From NCBI GenBank assembly GCA_023053685.1, contig JALIGW010000010.1, forward strand, positions 9,767,919-9,831,918: a stretch of DNA of 64,000 bases, written 5' to 3'. A program made the position numbers and the translations under genes. The stretch comes from Diadophis punctatus similis. Taxonomy: Eukaryota > Chordata > Lepidosauria > Squamata > Dipsadidae. A model generated the notes under the pieces. The model saw nothing but the letters and a program-made list of their open reading frames with translations. It was not told the DNA's origin and made no database searches. Shown in pieces: positions 1 through 10,284 of this stretch (the first letter of the stretch is position 1; the number at the start of each line of letters is the position of its first letter).

Positions 1-87
1 GGGCCTTCGGACCACTTCAGCCGGCCAGGTCAGCCCCAGGGGAAGTCGCGCACACCTGCCACAAGACTCCTCGGCCTGACAGCAACA

Positions 88-1725
88 ATGGCCAACCAGG
101 GGGCCAAGGCCAAGGCCAGAACGGGAAAGGACACTAGGAGGCCAGAGGGACAGGCCAGGGTGGCATCCACCCCCCCAGCCTCTGTCAGGGACCGTTCCCC
201 CATACAGCCAGCCTCAAAGGAGCACGAAAAGAGGGAGCCCCCAAGGGACAGTAGGCCCAAGGGCAAGGCTATTGATAAAGCCAAACCCTCTACCTCCAAG
301 GGGCCTAGTTCCAGCCACCACAAGGAGACCATCCCTCCCCCACCCACTCCTCCCCCCAGGTCCAGAAGGTCTTCTGAGGCCTTGTCTCTGGACAATCCTG
401 ACCTCTGTCTGGGGGAGGCTGATATCTGGGAGGAACCTCGCTCCTCTGGGGATCTGGGCCCGACCCCAGCTCCGACAGCCTCAGAGTTGTTTCATAGCCC
501 GGCGGTCCAAGCACTCATCCGAGCAGCCATTAAGGAGGGCATAGCTTCTGGCATGCAGCAAGTGGCGACCCCTGCCCCCTCCTCAACTTGTACCAAACTG
601 CCCCCATCAACATCTCGCAGGCCCCAAACAGCAGAATGGGATCGCCCATTGGAGACAGCAGCTGATTCTCCTAACGGCTCGCCCGCACCGGCCTTGGATC
701 CGGAGGACCAGGACCAGGACCTGGACTTGTCAGCAGACGAGGACCTGGTCCCTGAGCCACCGGCTTCCAAGGGCCTCTTCAACCCAGCCCTATTCAAATC
801 CCTCCTGCACAAAGCGAGGGCTGCGGCTAACATGCCCCCAACTGAATCTAAGCCGGTGGGCGACGAACCTGGCGATCCCCTCTTCGAGGAGACCACCTTG
901 CAGGAAGAGATTATTCCTACACCCAAGCTGTTTATTGAGTCTGTCACGAATCAGTGGCAAACTCCGATAGCAGGGGCAGCGCCGTCCTCCTTGGACAAGA
1001 GATATTTCAACGTGGCCCAGGGACTGGCACAACACCTGTCAATGCCGCCAGTAGAGCCACCCATCAAGGCACTGTATTCTGCCAACCCCCTGCCGGGTGA
1101 TAGCGAGGAACTCCTGCGCCCTGAGGACCGCCGCACCGAACAGGCTATCCTACGGGCACATCAGTCAGCCGCCTGGTCTGTCAAGGCATCCACGACCACC
1201 TCGTTCTTCTGCAGAACGTCCATCCGCTGGCTCAAGACTCTGCAGGAACAATCTGCCGATGCCAGAACATGCCAGGACATCAATAAGCTGATTGCGGTGG
1301 CACAATTCGCCTCGGATGTCATCCTGCAGAGTGCATGCTTTGCTGCAAGATCAATGGGGGCTTCTGTCGTGGCTCGTAGGATGCACTGGCTCCGAGGGTG
1401 GCAGTCGGATGCTCGTCACAAGTGGCGACTGGCCACTGCCCCGGTCCAAGGTCAGTCCCTTTTTGGGGAGGTATTGGACTCTTACCTTGTAGAGTCCAAG
1501 GACAAACGGAAGGTTTTGCCCAACTGCACCAGAAGGGGTCCCAACAAGCCTTCCAACCCCCCAACGCCCCCACCTCGCTGCCCCTGCTGCCCCCCCAGAT
1601 ACAGACAGGGTAGATATCAGGTGGGGGGACGGCAGACCCAGGGGCAGGACAAACCCAAAGCAACCCAGGCGGCCAAGCATCCTTTTCGGGGTGCAGGCAG
1701 GCACTCCTTCCACCGCTACAAGTAG
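88..1725 (+). CDS. DIRS gag-like protein, 545 aa
   Basis: The ORF is open from ATG at 88 to TAG at 1723-1725. The N-terminal 130 residues are low-complexity and rich in Pro, Ser, Arg and Lys. An acidic stretch (DPEDQDQDLDLSADEDL) lies near residue 210. The region from about residue 240 to 470 looks globular and aligns in order with the gag of the second DIRS copy (shared SLLHKARAAANM-like and RRTEAIL..HQSAAW-like blocks). The C-terminus is basic and ends FRGAGRHSFHRYK, closely matching FKGAGGHPFHRNK in copy 2. Its function in DIRS elements is inferred to be RNA binding and particle formation; I see no CCHC knuckle. The open frame contrasts with the broken pol frames downstream. Confidence 0.8.
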   Translation: MANQGAKAKARTGKDTRRPEGQARVASTPPASVRDRSPIQPASKEHEKREPPRDSRPKGKAIDKAKPSTSKGPSSSHHKETIPPPPTPPPRSRRSSEALSLDNPDLCLGEADIWEEPRSSGDLGPTPAPTASELFHSPAVQALIRAAIKEGIASGMQQVATPAPSSTCTKLPPSTSRRPQTAEWDRPLETAADSPNGSPAPALDPEDQDQDLDLSADEDLVPEPPASKGLFNPALFKSLLHKARAAANMPPTESKPVGDEPGDPLFEETTLQEEIIPTPKLFIESVTNQWQTPIAGAAPSSLDKRYFNVAQGLAQHLSMPPVEPPIKALYSANPLPGDSEELLRPEDRRTEQAILRAHQSAAWSVKASTTTSFFCRTSIRWLKTLQEQSADARTCQDINKLIAVAQFASDVILQSACFAARSMGASVVARRMHWLRGWQSDARHKWRLATAPVQGQSLFGEVLDSYLVESKDKRKVLPNCTRRGPNKPSNPPTPPPRCPCCPPRYRQGRYQVGGRQTQGQDKPKATQAAKHPFRGAGRHSFHRYK

Positions 1726-1790
1726 ACGCCTCAGTCCTTCCCATTGGGGGTCACCTGCGCTTCTTCACTAGGTGATGGGAGGATACTACA

Positions 1791-3260
1791 ATGGATAGTT
1801 GGGTGCGGGAGACCATTACATCTGGTCTCACGCTAGACCTGATCTCCACCCCCCTGGGATTTTTCATGAGGTGCCCCCAGTCCTCCAATCCCCAGAAGTG
1901 GTCACTGATGCTGCCCGCTATCCAGCACCTGCTGGAAATCAATGCCATCCAGCGGGTACCGGAGGACCAACAGGGGCAGGGATTCTATTCCAATTTGTTC
2001 CTCATTGAAAAATCCTCGGGTGGGTGGAGAGTAGTGCTTGACCTCAAGCGACTTAACAAATTCATCGCATATAAGAGGTTCAAGATGCACACGCTGCAGT
2101 CAATACTGGCTTGCGTGCGAAAGGGGGACTTCATGTCTTCAATCGATCTAATGGAGGCTTACCTCCACATACCAATTCGGCCCTCCCACCAAAAATATCT
2201 TCGCTTTTGTCACATGAACAACCACTACCAATACTCCGTGCTCCCATTTGGACTTTCTTTGGCCCCGCGGGTCTTCACGAAGATCCTAGCAGCCCTTGCG
2301 GCTAGCATGCGGGCCATCCCAGTCCAAATGCACTGCTATTTGGACGACATATTAGTCCTGTCATCCTCATACTCACAAGCGGAGGTGGACCTTCAATTAA
2401 CTATGGATTGTCTACAAGAGCATGGCTTCTCATTAAACATCGAAAAGAGCCAGCTCTGTCCCACTACTCGGATTACCCATCTGGGGGCCATTGTGGATTC
2501 CCTGGAGTGCAGGGTGTTCCTATCCCAGGAGAGACAGGACAATATCACCTCACTTGTCCAACAGGTACTTTGCCTCAGGCGAGCGCCTCTGAAACTCTTA
2601 TCTTCTCTCCTGGGAAAAATGATTTCAGCCATTCATATCACTCCCTGGGCACAACTGAACTCCAGGGACCTCCAATGGCTCTTGTTGCCCTTTCAACGGG
2701 TGGGCAAGAGCAACTCATCGGCCAAGATCTTGATTCCATCCTCTGTCCGTCGCTCTCTCCAGTGGTGGTGTTCCCCGGCGATCTCCGAGGGGTCCAGCTT
2801 CTTCGAACCGAGCCAGGTGATGGTGATGACCGACGCCAGCCTACAAGGATGGGGGGCTCACGTCCTTTCCCACCTGGCCCAGGGAACGTGGTCTCAAACG
2901 GAGGCCCTACTGAACATCAACATACTGGAGCTGAGAGCAGCATTCCGGGCTCTTCAGGAATTTCAGCATGTCCTCCACAACCGACATGTCCTGTTGATGA
3001 CCGACAACGTCACCACCAAGGCACACATAAACTGCTAGGGTGGCATGGTCTCCAGGGGCCTGATGTCAGAAGCCGAGGCCTTGGGACTCTGGGCGGAGCG
3101 TCATCTCCTTTCGCTCAGGTCAGAGCACATCTCGGGAGTAGACAACACAACCGCAGATTGGCTCAGCCGCAATGCGGTGGACCCAGTGGAGTGGAGCCTT
3201 CACCAGGACCTCTTCCAGGAGCTGGTACAGCGGTTCGGACTACCGATAATCGATCCCTGA
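1791..3260 (+). pseudogene. DIRS reverse transcriptase and RNase H, one internal stop
   Basis: Reverse transcriptase blocks appear in order: SSIDLMEAYLHIPI (motif A), VLPFGLSLAPRVFTK (motif B), CYLDDILVL (catalytic YLDD) and THLGAIVDS (motif D). RNase H blocks follow: VMTDASLQGWGAHV, NILELRAAF, LLMTDNVTTKAHIN and ISGVDNTTADWLSR. A TAG at 3036-3038 interrupts the RNase H in frame; the second copy has Gln there, so CAG to TAG is the likely change. The preceding TGC replaces an Arg codon, consistent with CpG decay. The reading frame really starts upstream, overlapping the end of gag, where another stop near 1773 breaks it; ATG 1791 is only the first Met after that stop. Confidence 0.88.
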
Positions 3261-3261
3261 A

Positions 3262-3480
3262 TGCCAAGCTCCCTAGGTTTTTCTCTCGCTACCAGTCCCA
3301 AGGGGCCAAAGACACAGACGCCCTTCGCTGTCCCTGGCCGAGGGGTCTCCTTTATGCCTTTGGCCCTGATCCCACAGGTCATCTGCAGGATCATTGCCGA
3401 GGAAGCGGAGATAATCCTCCTGGCCCCCAACTGGCCCAGGAGAGCTTGGTTCGCGGACCTCTGGTCTCTATCGGCCAGTC
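3262..3480 (+). pseudogene. DIRS methyltransferase-like (Dam-type) remnant
   Basis: Between RNase H and recombinase the translation gives, in shifting frames, LPRFFSRYQSQGAKDTDALR, WPRGLLYAF and ILLAPNWPRRAWFADL. In copy 2 the same stretch is continuous and contains YAFPP followed by VVLLAPNWPRRAWYADL. That pattern resembles phage N6-adenine methyltransferases, whose NPPY-type motif precedes a VVLL-type strand and a W-W pair, and DIRS elements are known to carry such a domain. Here the PP motif is lost and at least two frameshifts are present. The assignment rests on motif resemblance only. Confidence 0.55.
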
Positions 3481-3540
3481 CACCATGGAGGATTCCACCG
3501 ACCACGTCTTCACTCTCCCAGGGGTCCATGACACATCCGG

Positions 3541-4626
3541 ACCCACACTGGTACAAGTTGACCGCTTGGCACTTGACCGGCGCACCTTGAGTCAGCGTGG
3601 GGTGCCCGACGCCATCATACGAACTTTGCTTTCATCCAGGCGGGCATCAACTGAACGCATTTACTCCTCCACATGGAAGACCTTTTGTGCTTGGTGTTCG
3701 GCCACTTCGCTGTGTCCAGTGGACCTCACAATCATGGGCATCCTGCGATTCATGCAAGCGGGGCTTGACAAGGGGTTGGCTCCCAACATGCTGCGCCGCC
3801 AGGTCGCAGCACTCTCCACCGTGCTCACCTGCCGCACCGCTGAGCCTCTATCCGCTCACCTGCTGATACGGCGTTTCCTGAAGGCGGCCTCCAACATCTC
3901 CCCACCTGTAGTCCACAGGTATCCAATGTGGGATCTTCCGCGAGTTCTTCTTGCACTGACTAAAGAACCTTACGAACCCCTTCGCATGGTGTCGCTGCGG
4001 CACTTGACCCTCAAGGTCGAATTTCTGGTGGCCATAACATCGGCACATCGGATATTGGAGCTGGCGGCCCTATCGGTCTGTGAGGACTTATGTGTGTTCC
4101 ACCCCGATAGGGTTGTACTTTGATTAGATCCGACATTTAACCCTAAGATTAACACTCTCTTCCATAGGGCGAAGAACTGGTTTTGCCCTCATTTTGTGCC
4201 CAGCCCTCGACGGACTTGGAGCGCCAGTGGCACACCATTGATGTACGGAGGGCGGTTAAGATCTACAACGTCTGAACAGCTCCTTTCCGGTGCTCGGAGG
4301 TGATGTTTGTCTGTTTCCATCAGAATTCGATGGGAAACAAGTCAGCGCTGATTGGTAGCTGGATCCGGGCAGTCATTTCGGACGTTTACACTGGGCAGAA
4401 CCTTCCTCGCTCGGCTGGGCTAACCGCACATTCCACACGTAGTGCCGCCACAACTGCAGCGTGGACAGCCAGAGCCTCTCTGGAGGAGGTGTGTAGGGTG
4501 GCCACCTGGTCTTCTCAGGTGGCCTTTATCTGACACTACAAGGTCGACCAGTTCGCCTCTTCTGAGGCTGACTTTGGCCGGCACGTCCTTCAGACAGCCT
4601 TGTCGGCTGAGGGGCAACATGAATAA
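3541..4626 (+). pseudogene. DIRS tyrosine recombinase, broken
   Basis: The N-terminal core-binding part (SSRRASTERIYSSTWKTFCAWC and following) runs in one frame to a TGA at 4121-4123. The catalytic part resumes in another frame from about 4290. Catalytic features visible are the first Arg in ITSAHRILELAAL, the H-x-x-R box in TAHSTRSAATTAAW, and the terminal Tyr in HYKVDQFASSEADFGRHV. A TGA at 4531-4533 lies just before the HYKVD tyrosine, and the frame then runs to TAA at 4624-4626. The enzyme would have closed element circles into the genome. Frameshift plus stops make it inactive. Confidence 0.85.
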
Positions 4627-4670
4627 CAGACTGCCCTCCCTAAGGGACGTTACTGCTTTGGCATGTCCCA

Positions 4671-4759
4671 TTCTTGGAGGCTAGCTCCGCCCACTATGGA
4701 GAAAGGGCATTGTTACTTACCTGAACGCCCCTTCTCGTAGGGCAGAGCTAGCCTCCAAG
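4671..4759. repeat. Internal complementary region of DIRS copy 1
   Basis: A gene-free palindromic block contains CTTGGAGGCTAGCTCCGCCC at its left and GGGCAGAGCTAGCCTCCAAG at its right. Between them is the reverse complement of the element's right end (TTACTTACCTGAACGCCCC against GGGGCATTCAGGTAAGTAA at 4979-4997). DIRS elements use such a region, complementary to both termini, as a template to complete the ends of circular DNA. Confidence 0.85.
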
Positions 4760-4816
4760 TCCCTCCCTGTTGGGTTATTATTCATATGGTTGTGGTTTTA
4801 TGATTACCTGCTGTTT

Positions 4817-4822
4817 AATAAA
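4817..4822 (+). promoter_or_regulatory. Polyadenylation signal of DIRS copy 1
   Basis: AATAAA lies between the internal complementary region and the right terminal repeat, where the element transcript should end. Copy 2 has an AATAAA at the equivalent place. Confidence 0.6.
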
Positions 4823-4888
4823 ATTTGGTTGGGTTGTTACACTATGGGTCTGACTTCGTCCTTCATCTCAAGAGGGGGTGCCCTTCGG

Positions 4889-5013
4889 GGTGACAGTTTT
4901 TATAGAGTCAGACTCAGTCCTGATTGGCTGATGGATTGGATCATCCCATTCTTGGAGGCTAGCTCCGCCCTACGAGAAGGGGCATTCAGGTAAGTAACAA
5001 CGCCCTTTCTCTC
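4889..5013 (+). repeat. Right terminal inverted repeat of DIRS copy 1
   Basis: This block is inverted relative to the internal complementary region. Read inward from the end it carries AGGTAAGT in complement, then an AGCCAATCA CCAAT box, then TATAAAAA, the same order as in copy 2. Since the terminal repeats are inverted copies, the 5' one should hold the same promoter facing the genes. Confidence 0.75.
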
Positions 5014-5384
5014 TGTTCCCTGGCCAATTCCCTCTCTTCTTTTTCCTTTTTTCTGGCCAGTTCCATTTCTCTCTGTTCCTTGGCTAATTCCATTTCTCTT
5101 ATTTCCCGTTCTGTTTAATTTTGATCTTTTGCATTTAATTTGGAACTCTGGATAAAGCAGGGATTGGACTCAGTGACCGAAATATCCTTTTGCACTTTAA
5201 GGTTTGTGTGTATTTTAAGGAAACTAAATTTCAGTAGTAGTGTTTGAAATAAAATTTTAAATTATGGCTTCAAAACTCAAATAGGTGAAAATAATGAACC
5301 TTTAGACAGTGAAATTGCAAAAGAAAAACTGTTTGCTTTTGGAATTGTTACAGTGTTCTAAGGAACATGCTCCTTTTTCAAGAA
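5014..5384. other. Non-coding stretch with short pyrimidine repeats
   Basis: 5014-5120 has loose repeats of TTCC-TGGCCAATTCC-type units. The rest, to the start of the L1 tail, shows no ORF or element I recognise. Confidence 0.5.
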
Positions 5385-5477
5385 GGGGGGGACTGGAGGG
5401 GAGGGTAAGAGGGGTGAGAAGGGTGGAGGGGGGAAGGGGGGGAGAAAAGAGAAAAATGTTTGTACTTTGTACTTTTA

Positions 5478-6035
5478 TGTTGCAATATTGTTTTATATGT
5501 ATATTATATCCTTGTAACAAAATGCATTGTAAGTTGCCCTTTGATTCACTCTTCCACATGTAAGAAGTATTGGCTTGTTTGCTGTAAGCTAACACACTGT
5601 TTTAGGGTTAGGCACAGAGAGATACGTGACATTCCTCAAAAGCTCACATCCTGACCTTTGTCAGCTTACGTGCAAAGAAGCCTAGCATGGGCCTCTCCGT
5701 ATCTGGAAATTATCAACTCCAATGGACATTGGAATGCGAGCTGTGCCTGACAGATACCAATTAGTGAGATGCATTAATCACCCCCCCTCTGTACCTGTCT
5801 CCCACCCATTCCCCCCTGTAAAGGGGCTGAGTTTGCCACGCTGTAACTTTATTATTGGGTTAAGTTTACCATGTGTGTTTTGATGTAATCATGTCCATCC
5901 TTCCTTTGTTTGAACCTAATAAAAGAACGTACCCTAGTCTCATTTGGGGCCGTTCATCCCGAGGAAAAACTGTCCGGTGTCTTTCCTTCTATTTGGTTAA
6001 ATTCATGAATGGCCCACCAGGAGTGCAACGTTGCA
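5478..6035 (+). mobile_element. Solo LTR of an endogenous retrovirus, 558 bp
   Basis: It starts TGTTGCAATATT and ends AACGTTGCA, with a perfect 6-bp duplication CTTTTA at 5472-5477 and 6036-6041. AATAAA at 5918-5923 is followed after about 20 bases by a C/T-rich stretch and then CATCCCGAGGAAAAACTG, typical of an R-U5 segment. No internal genes follow, so this is a solo LTR left by LTR-LTR recombination. It sits inside an L1 tail, so it is younger than that insertion. The TG...CA ends with a 4-6 bp duplication fit a retroviral LTR; the genus cannot be set from an LTR alone. Confidence 0.85.
5918..5923 (+). promoter_or_regulatory. Polyadenylation signal in solo LTR
   Basis: AATAAA lies about 110 bp before the LTR end and gives the LTR its plus-strand orientation. 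Confidence 0.6.
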
Positions 6036-6066
6036 CTTTTAAAACTTTTTAATAAAAAAAAAGAAG

Positions 6067-7596
6067 CACCAAGAAGAAACTAAAATAATAAAGAAACTAG
6101 GATGGACAGCTCCTAGAGCTGATTGTAATAAAAGTGAAGTTCAGAGATCTTTAAATATGAGCAATATGAAAACAATGAAATATATTAAGAAGCCAGTCTT
6201 AATTATCTATTTAATAAAAAGATATAATGAATCCATATTAAATATATTAATTGTATTTCTTTCAGTACATAATTTTTAACTATCAGATACATTTTAGAGT
6301 ATGTTAAAAGGAAGAGAAACTTTTATACTAGGTTTCTTGAAGACCCCATAACTTAAATTGCAAGCCAGTATACATATTTTCACATCTTTTCACCCCATTT
6401 CTTACAGTTGCTGACAGCAGATTATTTTTATTATAGTATTATATAGATCAGGGTGACAAACTCATGGCCGGATGTGTCATGCACTGGCCACCCCCACCCC
6501 CAGTTTAATGAAGGGGGGAAAAGTCACAATATGTCACATGATGACGTGATACCACGAGTTTGACACCCCTGATATAGATCAATAACATTCATCTTTGCTA
6601 CAAGAACAAGTCATGCCGAAGCACATCAATCAGTAGCATGGTATTTCTATGGTAACATTCTGTCATTCCTCAAACAGTATTAGTTCTTAAACTACATAAT
6701 GAAAATGTCAGAACCTTCTCAGTGCAATATCTTTAATGGAGGACCTAACCAAAGTCATCGAACTACTTTTAGCAAGGCAGTGGATGGAAACAGTAGAGTG
6801 GGGCCTAAAACTTAGAATACTGTGGCATTTCTTCATAGGGTGCATTTTTTCCATTCAAGACTTAGCAGACATGTATTGTGCTACTGCAATAGCACACTTT
6901 CATTATAACTGAGACAGTTCAGTAATGAGACTGGTCAGTTATTACAGTTTTTAAAAGGGGCAGTTTGGGATGTAAATCAGTAGATTCCTTAGCTCCCTTT
7001 TTTCTGCCACTCAGTTTAATTGTTGTTTAGAAGAAATGGCAGGTAGATTGTGATGAACTCTGGATATCCCTCTTGCTTCATTCCACACTCTCCTACGTCC
7101 CATCACCTAATCAGGCATGCTTTTTTTTCTTCATTTTTTAAAAAAAATATAGGACCAGTAATTCACAATCTTTTTACAAAACAAGTTAACAGAAAAGCTC
7201 TTCTATTTCACTGCGTCTTTCTTAGTATTCAAATTGACTTTTGCATCTTCCTTCATGTGGGAAAGCAATGGTTCATGTGGAAAAGCAATAGTTCTACTTC
7301 GGCTCTCAAAGATTATAGTGAATCTGCATAATTGCGATATATTTCCAAATTAAACTAAGCACACTTGAAATTTGTTTCCCATTCCATGATTACTTCCTGA
7401 TATATTTACAATCCTGATAGACTGACTTTCTACTGCTTTATTAAAAAACAAAAACCAGCCTTCTCTTCCTTTTTAAACCTATGCTTCTTCCTCTGTGCAC
7501 CCCAGTGAAATTTAGTAGAGAGGCTGAGCTCAATTTAAACAAGGATAAATGGTGCTTACCATCCTCTGAAGGAAAGTCACCAATGATTTCAGTTTG
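6067..7596. other. AT-rich gene-free stretch
   Basis: Apart from the MITE at 6449-6571, I see no ORF with domain character and no repeat boundary. Short ORFs here, such as one at 7050-7331, show no motif. Confidence 0.6.
6449..6571. mobile_element. hAT-type MITE, 123 bp
   Basis: The ends are inverted: CAGGGTGACAAACTCATGGC at the left against GCCACGAGTTTGACACCCCTG at the right. A perfect 8-bp duplication ATATAGAT flanks it at 6441-6448 and 6572-6579. Eight-base duplications and CAGGG-type ends are hallmarks of hAT transposons. It codes for nothing. Confidence 0.9.
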
Positions 7597-7678
7597 AAAA
7601 TCATGCTCTGGAGAACTTTCGGTTGGCTCCGCGGGCTTTGAAGACGCTCCTCGTCGGGCACCTGATCTCAGGTTCTGT

Positions 7679-7709
7679 CAAGCCACCAGAACAGCTGTCT
7701 GGTGGCTTG
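7679..7709 (+). other. Conserved 5'-leader hairpin 1 (copy A)
   Basis: A 12-bp stem CAAGCCACCAGA pairs with TCTGGTGGCTTG. Copy B (35496-35526) has CCGCC paired with GGCGG where this copy has CCACC with GGTGG, a compensatory pair change that keeps the stem. Two more hairpins follow at 7717-7738 and 7851-7866. Confidence 0.7.
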
Positions 7710-8189
7710 GAAATCTTCTCCCCGGCCATAGGGGAGAGATGAGAGCTGGCGGGTGAGGGTAGAACCCCCCTAGTATCCCAGGAGAAAATCTGGGGCACGA
7801 AGGGTGAGGGCTCCCTAGCAGCCTGCCACTTGCTCCGGGACCTGGGACGTCTCCGCTTTTGCGGAGCAAGAAGCTGGCGGGTCCAATTTCTGCCTTCAAC
7901 ATGTGATTTCTAACATCAAGTTTCACAGCAGACAGAAAAAGCCAGGAGACTTGGATGGCAAGTATTTAAACTTAACTTCAATGCTGATTCTCCTTTCGGA
8001 AGTTACAAACTAATTGAGTTAACGAGCAACAAAATGGTGATTGAAGTTTCAAAGGGCATGAAAAGTGAAAGATAAAAGGAAAGTTTTGTTTCGCTAGCAG
8101 CCCTTTGTATGAAAACGCCTTACTTTGATGAACTTTCTCTCTTCTCTTTGTTTTTGGAGTAAAATAAGAAGTCTAACTTTAAAGCTTAA

Positions 8190-9290
8190 ATGGCTTCAAA
8201 ATACGGAAAGACTGTTTTTAACAAAGGACTTGATAGTCCTCCTGCTCATTTTTCAAGAATGCAACCTATTGTTTATTCAGCACCCCCACAGACTTTAACA
8301 TTTGAAAAGTTACAAGAAGCTTTAAAAGCTATGAAGGATGAACTTGTTATGGAGTTTAATTTAAAAATCAATGAAATTAATGAAAAAATACAGGCTGTTT
8401 CAGAGGAGATTGTAATTTGGAACCAGCAATTAAGGGAGGATATATTTTTGGCACTTAAAGGACTGGTAGGAAATATGGAAATTCTGGAAGAGGAGGTGGA
8501 AGAAATTAAACAATCTGTGACAACTTTGAGTGACAATATAGAAGAGATTCAAAATAAAATTGAAAAGTATGAAGCTGAGGCATTAATGATTCAATACAGA
8601 AATATGGAGTTTGCCTTAAGAATAAGAGGTGTAAAGGAGAACAGAAAAGAAAACTTAAAAGAAAGGATGTTGGAGGCATTTGTGCAAATGTTAGGGGTGA
8701 CAAAAGAGGAATTGGGTATGCAGATTGACAAGATATATTGGGCCAATTCCTGGGTGGCAATTCCTGCCAATTCCTGCCAAGAGACATAGTAATATATTTT
8801 ATTGCAAGGACATTACGTAATGAAATCTTACAGGCGATTTTTAAGAACAAGATCCAGGTAGATGGACAGGAGGTGATGACAATGAAAGAAATTCCCCCCA
8901 GAATGTTGAGAGCCAGAAAGGATTATGCCTTTCTGGTGGATGAAATGAAAAAACAGCAAATACAGTATAGATGGGAAGCTCCAGCTGGTTTATCAATGAT
9001 ATATCTGGGAAAGAGATATCGGCTCAATACAATATGGAAAGCAAGAGATTTTTATGAAAAAGTGTTAAAGGCCGAGATATCCAAAATACCAGAAGGAAGA
9101 AGAATGGGGATTTACAGAACCAGAGTGATGTTCATAATATGGATCTATTTGTTATACAAGAAGAGATAAAGGATCAGAGTCAGACCAGAGCAGCAGCTAT
9201 AACTAAGGATGAATCAAGACAACAACAAATCAAGTTGACAACTCAAGAAATTATCAAACCACAAGTGGGTGGAAGAGCTGGATTTAAAGG
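8190..9290 (+). pseudogene. L1 ORF1-type protein of copy A, frameshifted
   Basis: ATG 8190 begins MASKYGKTVFNKG, the same start as copy B (MASKPGKTVSNK). Residues 45 to about 130 are heptad-like and charged, as expected for the ORF1 coiled coil. An RRM-like part follows (ALMIQYRNMEFALRIRGVKE). The frame shifts around 8740-8790, near a short duplication of AATTCCTG, and continues as PRDIVIYFIARTLRNEILQ and LRARKDYAFLVDEMKKQ to a TAA near 9170. A further C-terminal part homologous to copy B lies in another frame up to about 9290. ORF1 proteins bind RNA and form trimers in the L1 particle. Two breaks make this copy non-functional. Confidence 0.8.
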
Positions 9291-10218
9291 TTGAATGAGA
9301 AGAAGGAATAACTAGAATTTGGCTTCAGTGTGGGTAATCGAGGCCAGATGGAGAGAAGATCTAAAATTTGGTATCTTGCAGTAAGAGGACACTTTGATAA
9401 TATAAATAAAAGATAAGTTAAATGTATATAGAAAGGTTGTATAATGTGTTAATGGAATTAATTTGAGAAATTGAGTTTAAGGATTGTATGAAAATGGGGT
9501 TAAAATAGTGGAGAAATTATAAGGATGGAAATATGGGAAAAGACTAAATCTATAATTTAAATGTGGGTGATGTGAAGATGTGAAAATGAAAAGAAAATTT
9601 AGGTTTTTTGGATAAAAATATGGTGGACTATTCAAAATATTTTACAGAAAAGATCAAGTTTATAACACAATTTCTCCTGCTGGGAACAACTATGGACTGT
9701 ACTGTAATAGTAATTAAGTTGACTCTAAATGCCAGATTATTGGAGGTATAGTGTTGGAAGAAGGATCATTTATTACTGAGGAATTGACGTTGATGGTTGC
9801 GCATCTGGCCGAGATGGTGAAGAAAATTTCCCTTTTCTCTATTTATTATTATATTTTAAAGATTATCTAAATGAAAGATATATAGTAATAATTTGATATA
9901 TTGGAATGTTAGTTTATTAATGATATATGCCTAATTTTTTAGATTATGTTTTAAAAGTTTTGAGTATCTTGAGGATCATTCAAATGAAAGATATATATTG
10001 GAATGGAGTAGATGGATTGATTATATTTTTAAAAAGTATAAGATCAAGATGACTCAAATAGTTTATTAATGATAAATGCCTAATTCTTATATTATGTTTT
10101 AAAGGTTTTGAGTAACAAGGAGTTAAAGAACTAGAAAAAGTTTGAAATTAATAATTCGTTAGCATATTTTAGTTTTATGTTTAGTGAATACTATACCCTG
10201 TGCTTTCTCTGAAAAGTC

Positions 10219-10284
10219 GGGGGTGGGTGGGTGGGTGAGAGGGGGGGTAAGGGGGTGTGGGGATGGGTTTGGGGGGAAGGGGGG
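10219..10284 (+). repeat. G-rich block near L1-type 3' end
   Basis: Many runs of three or more G occur within 66 bp, able in principle to form G-quadruplexes. The same block in the same place occurs at 5386-5446 and, as its complement, at 33064-33135. Confidence 0.75.

Larger units (their letters stand above)
1..5013 (+). mobile_element. DIRS-like retrotransposon, copy 1 (5' end outside window)
   Basis: The order is gag-like ORF, reverse transcriptase with RNase H, a methyltransferase-like stretch, a tyrosine recombinase, then an internal complementary region (4671-4759) and a terminal inverted repeat ending near 5013. This is the known DIRS architecture: such elements lack an integrase and join circular DNA to the genome with a tyrosine recombinase. 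The 5' inverted repeat lies left of the window. All enzyme ORFs carry stops or frameshifts, so this copy is dead, although gag remains open. A second, complete DIRS of another subfamily lies at 36604-42992 on the opposite strand; it matches this one in protein sequence but not in the terminal bases. Confidence 0.9.
5385..6066 (+). mobile_element. L1 3' tail, split by a solo LTR
   Basis: A G-rich run (5386-5446), then GAGAAAAGAGAAAAATGTTTG and a TTTGTAC motif, matches the 3' end of the ORF1-only elements at 7614-10337 and 33012-35580. The LTR at 5478-6035 separates this from the last part of the tail (TTTTAAAACTTTTTAATAAAA, then A-rich) at 6036-6066. The upstream limit is uncertain. Confidence 0.7.

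Noticed and set aside
7050..7331. 93-codon ORF in the gap before the first ORF1-only element
   Set aside because: No motif, AT-rich codons, length expected by chance.
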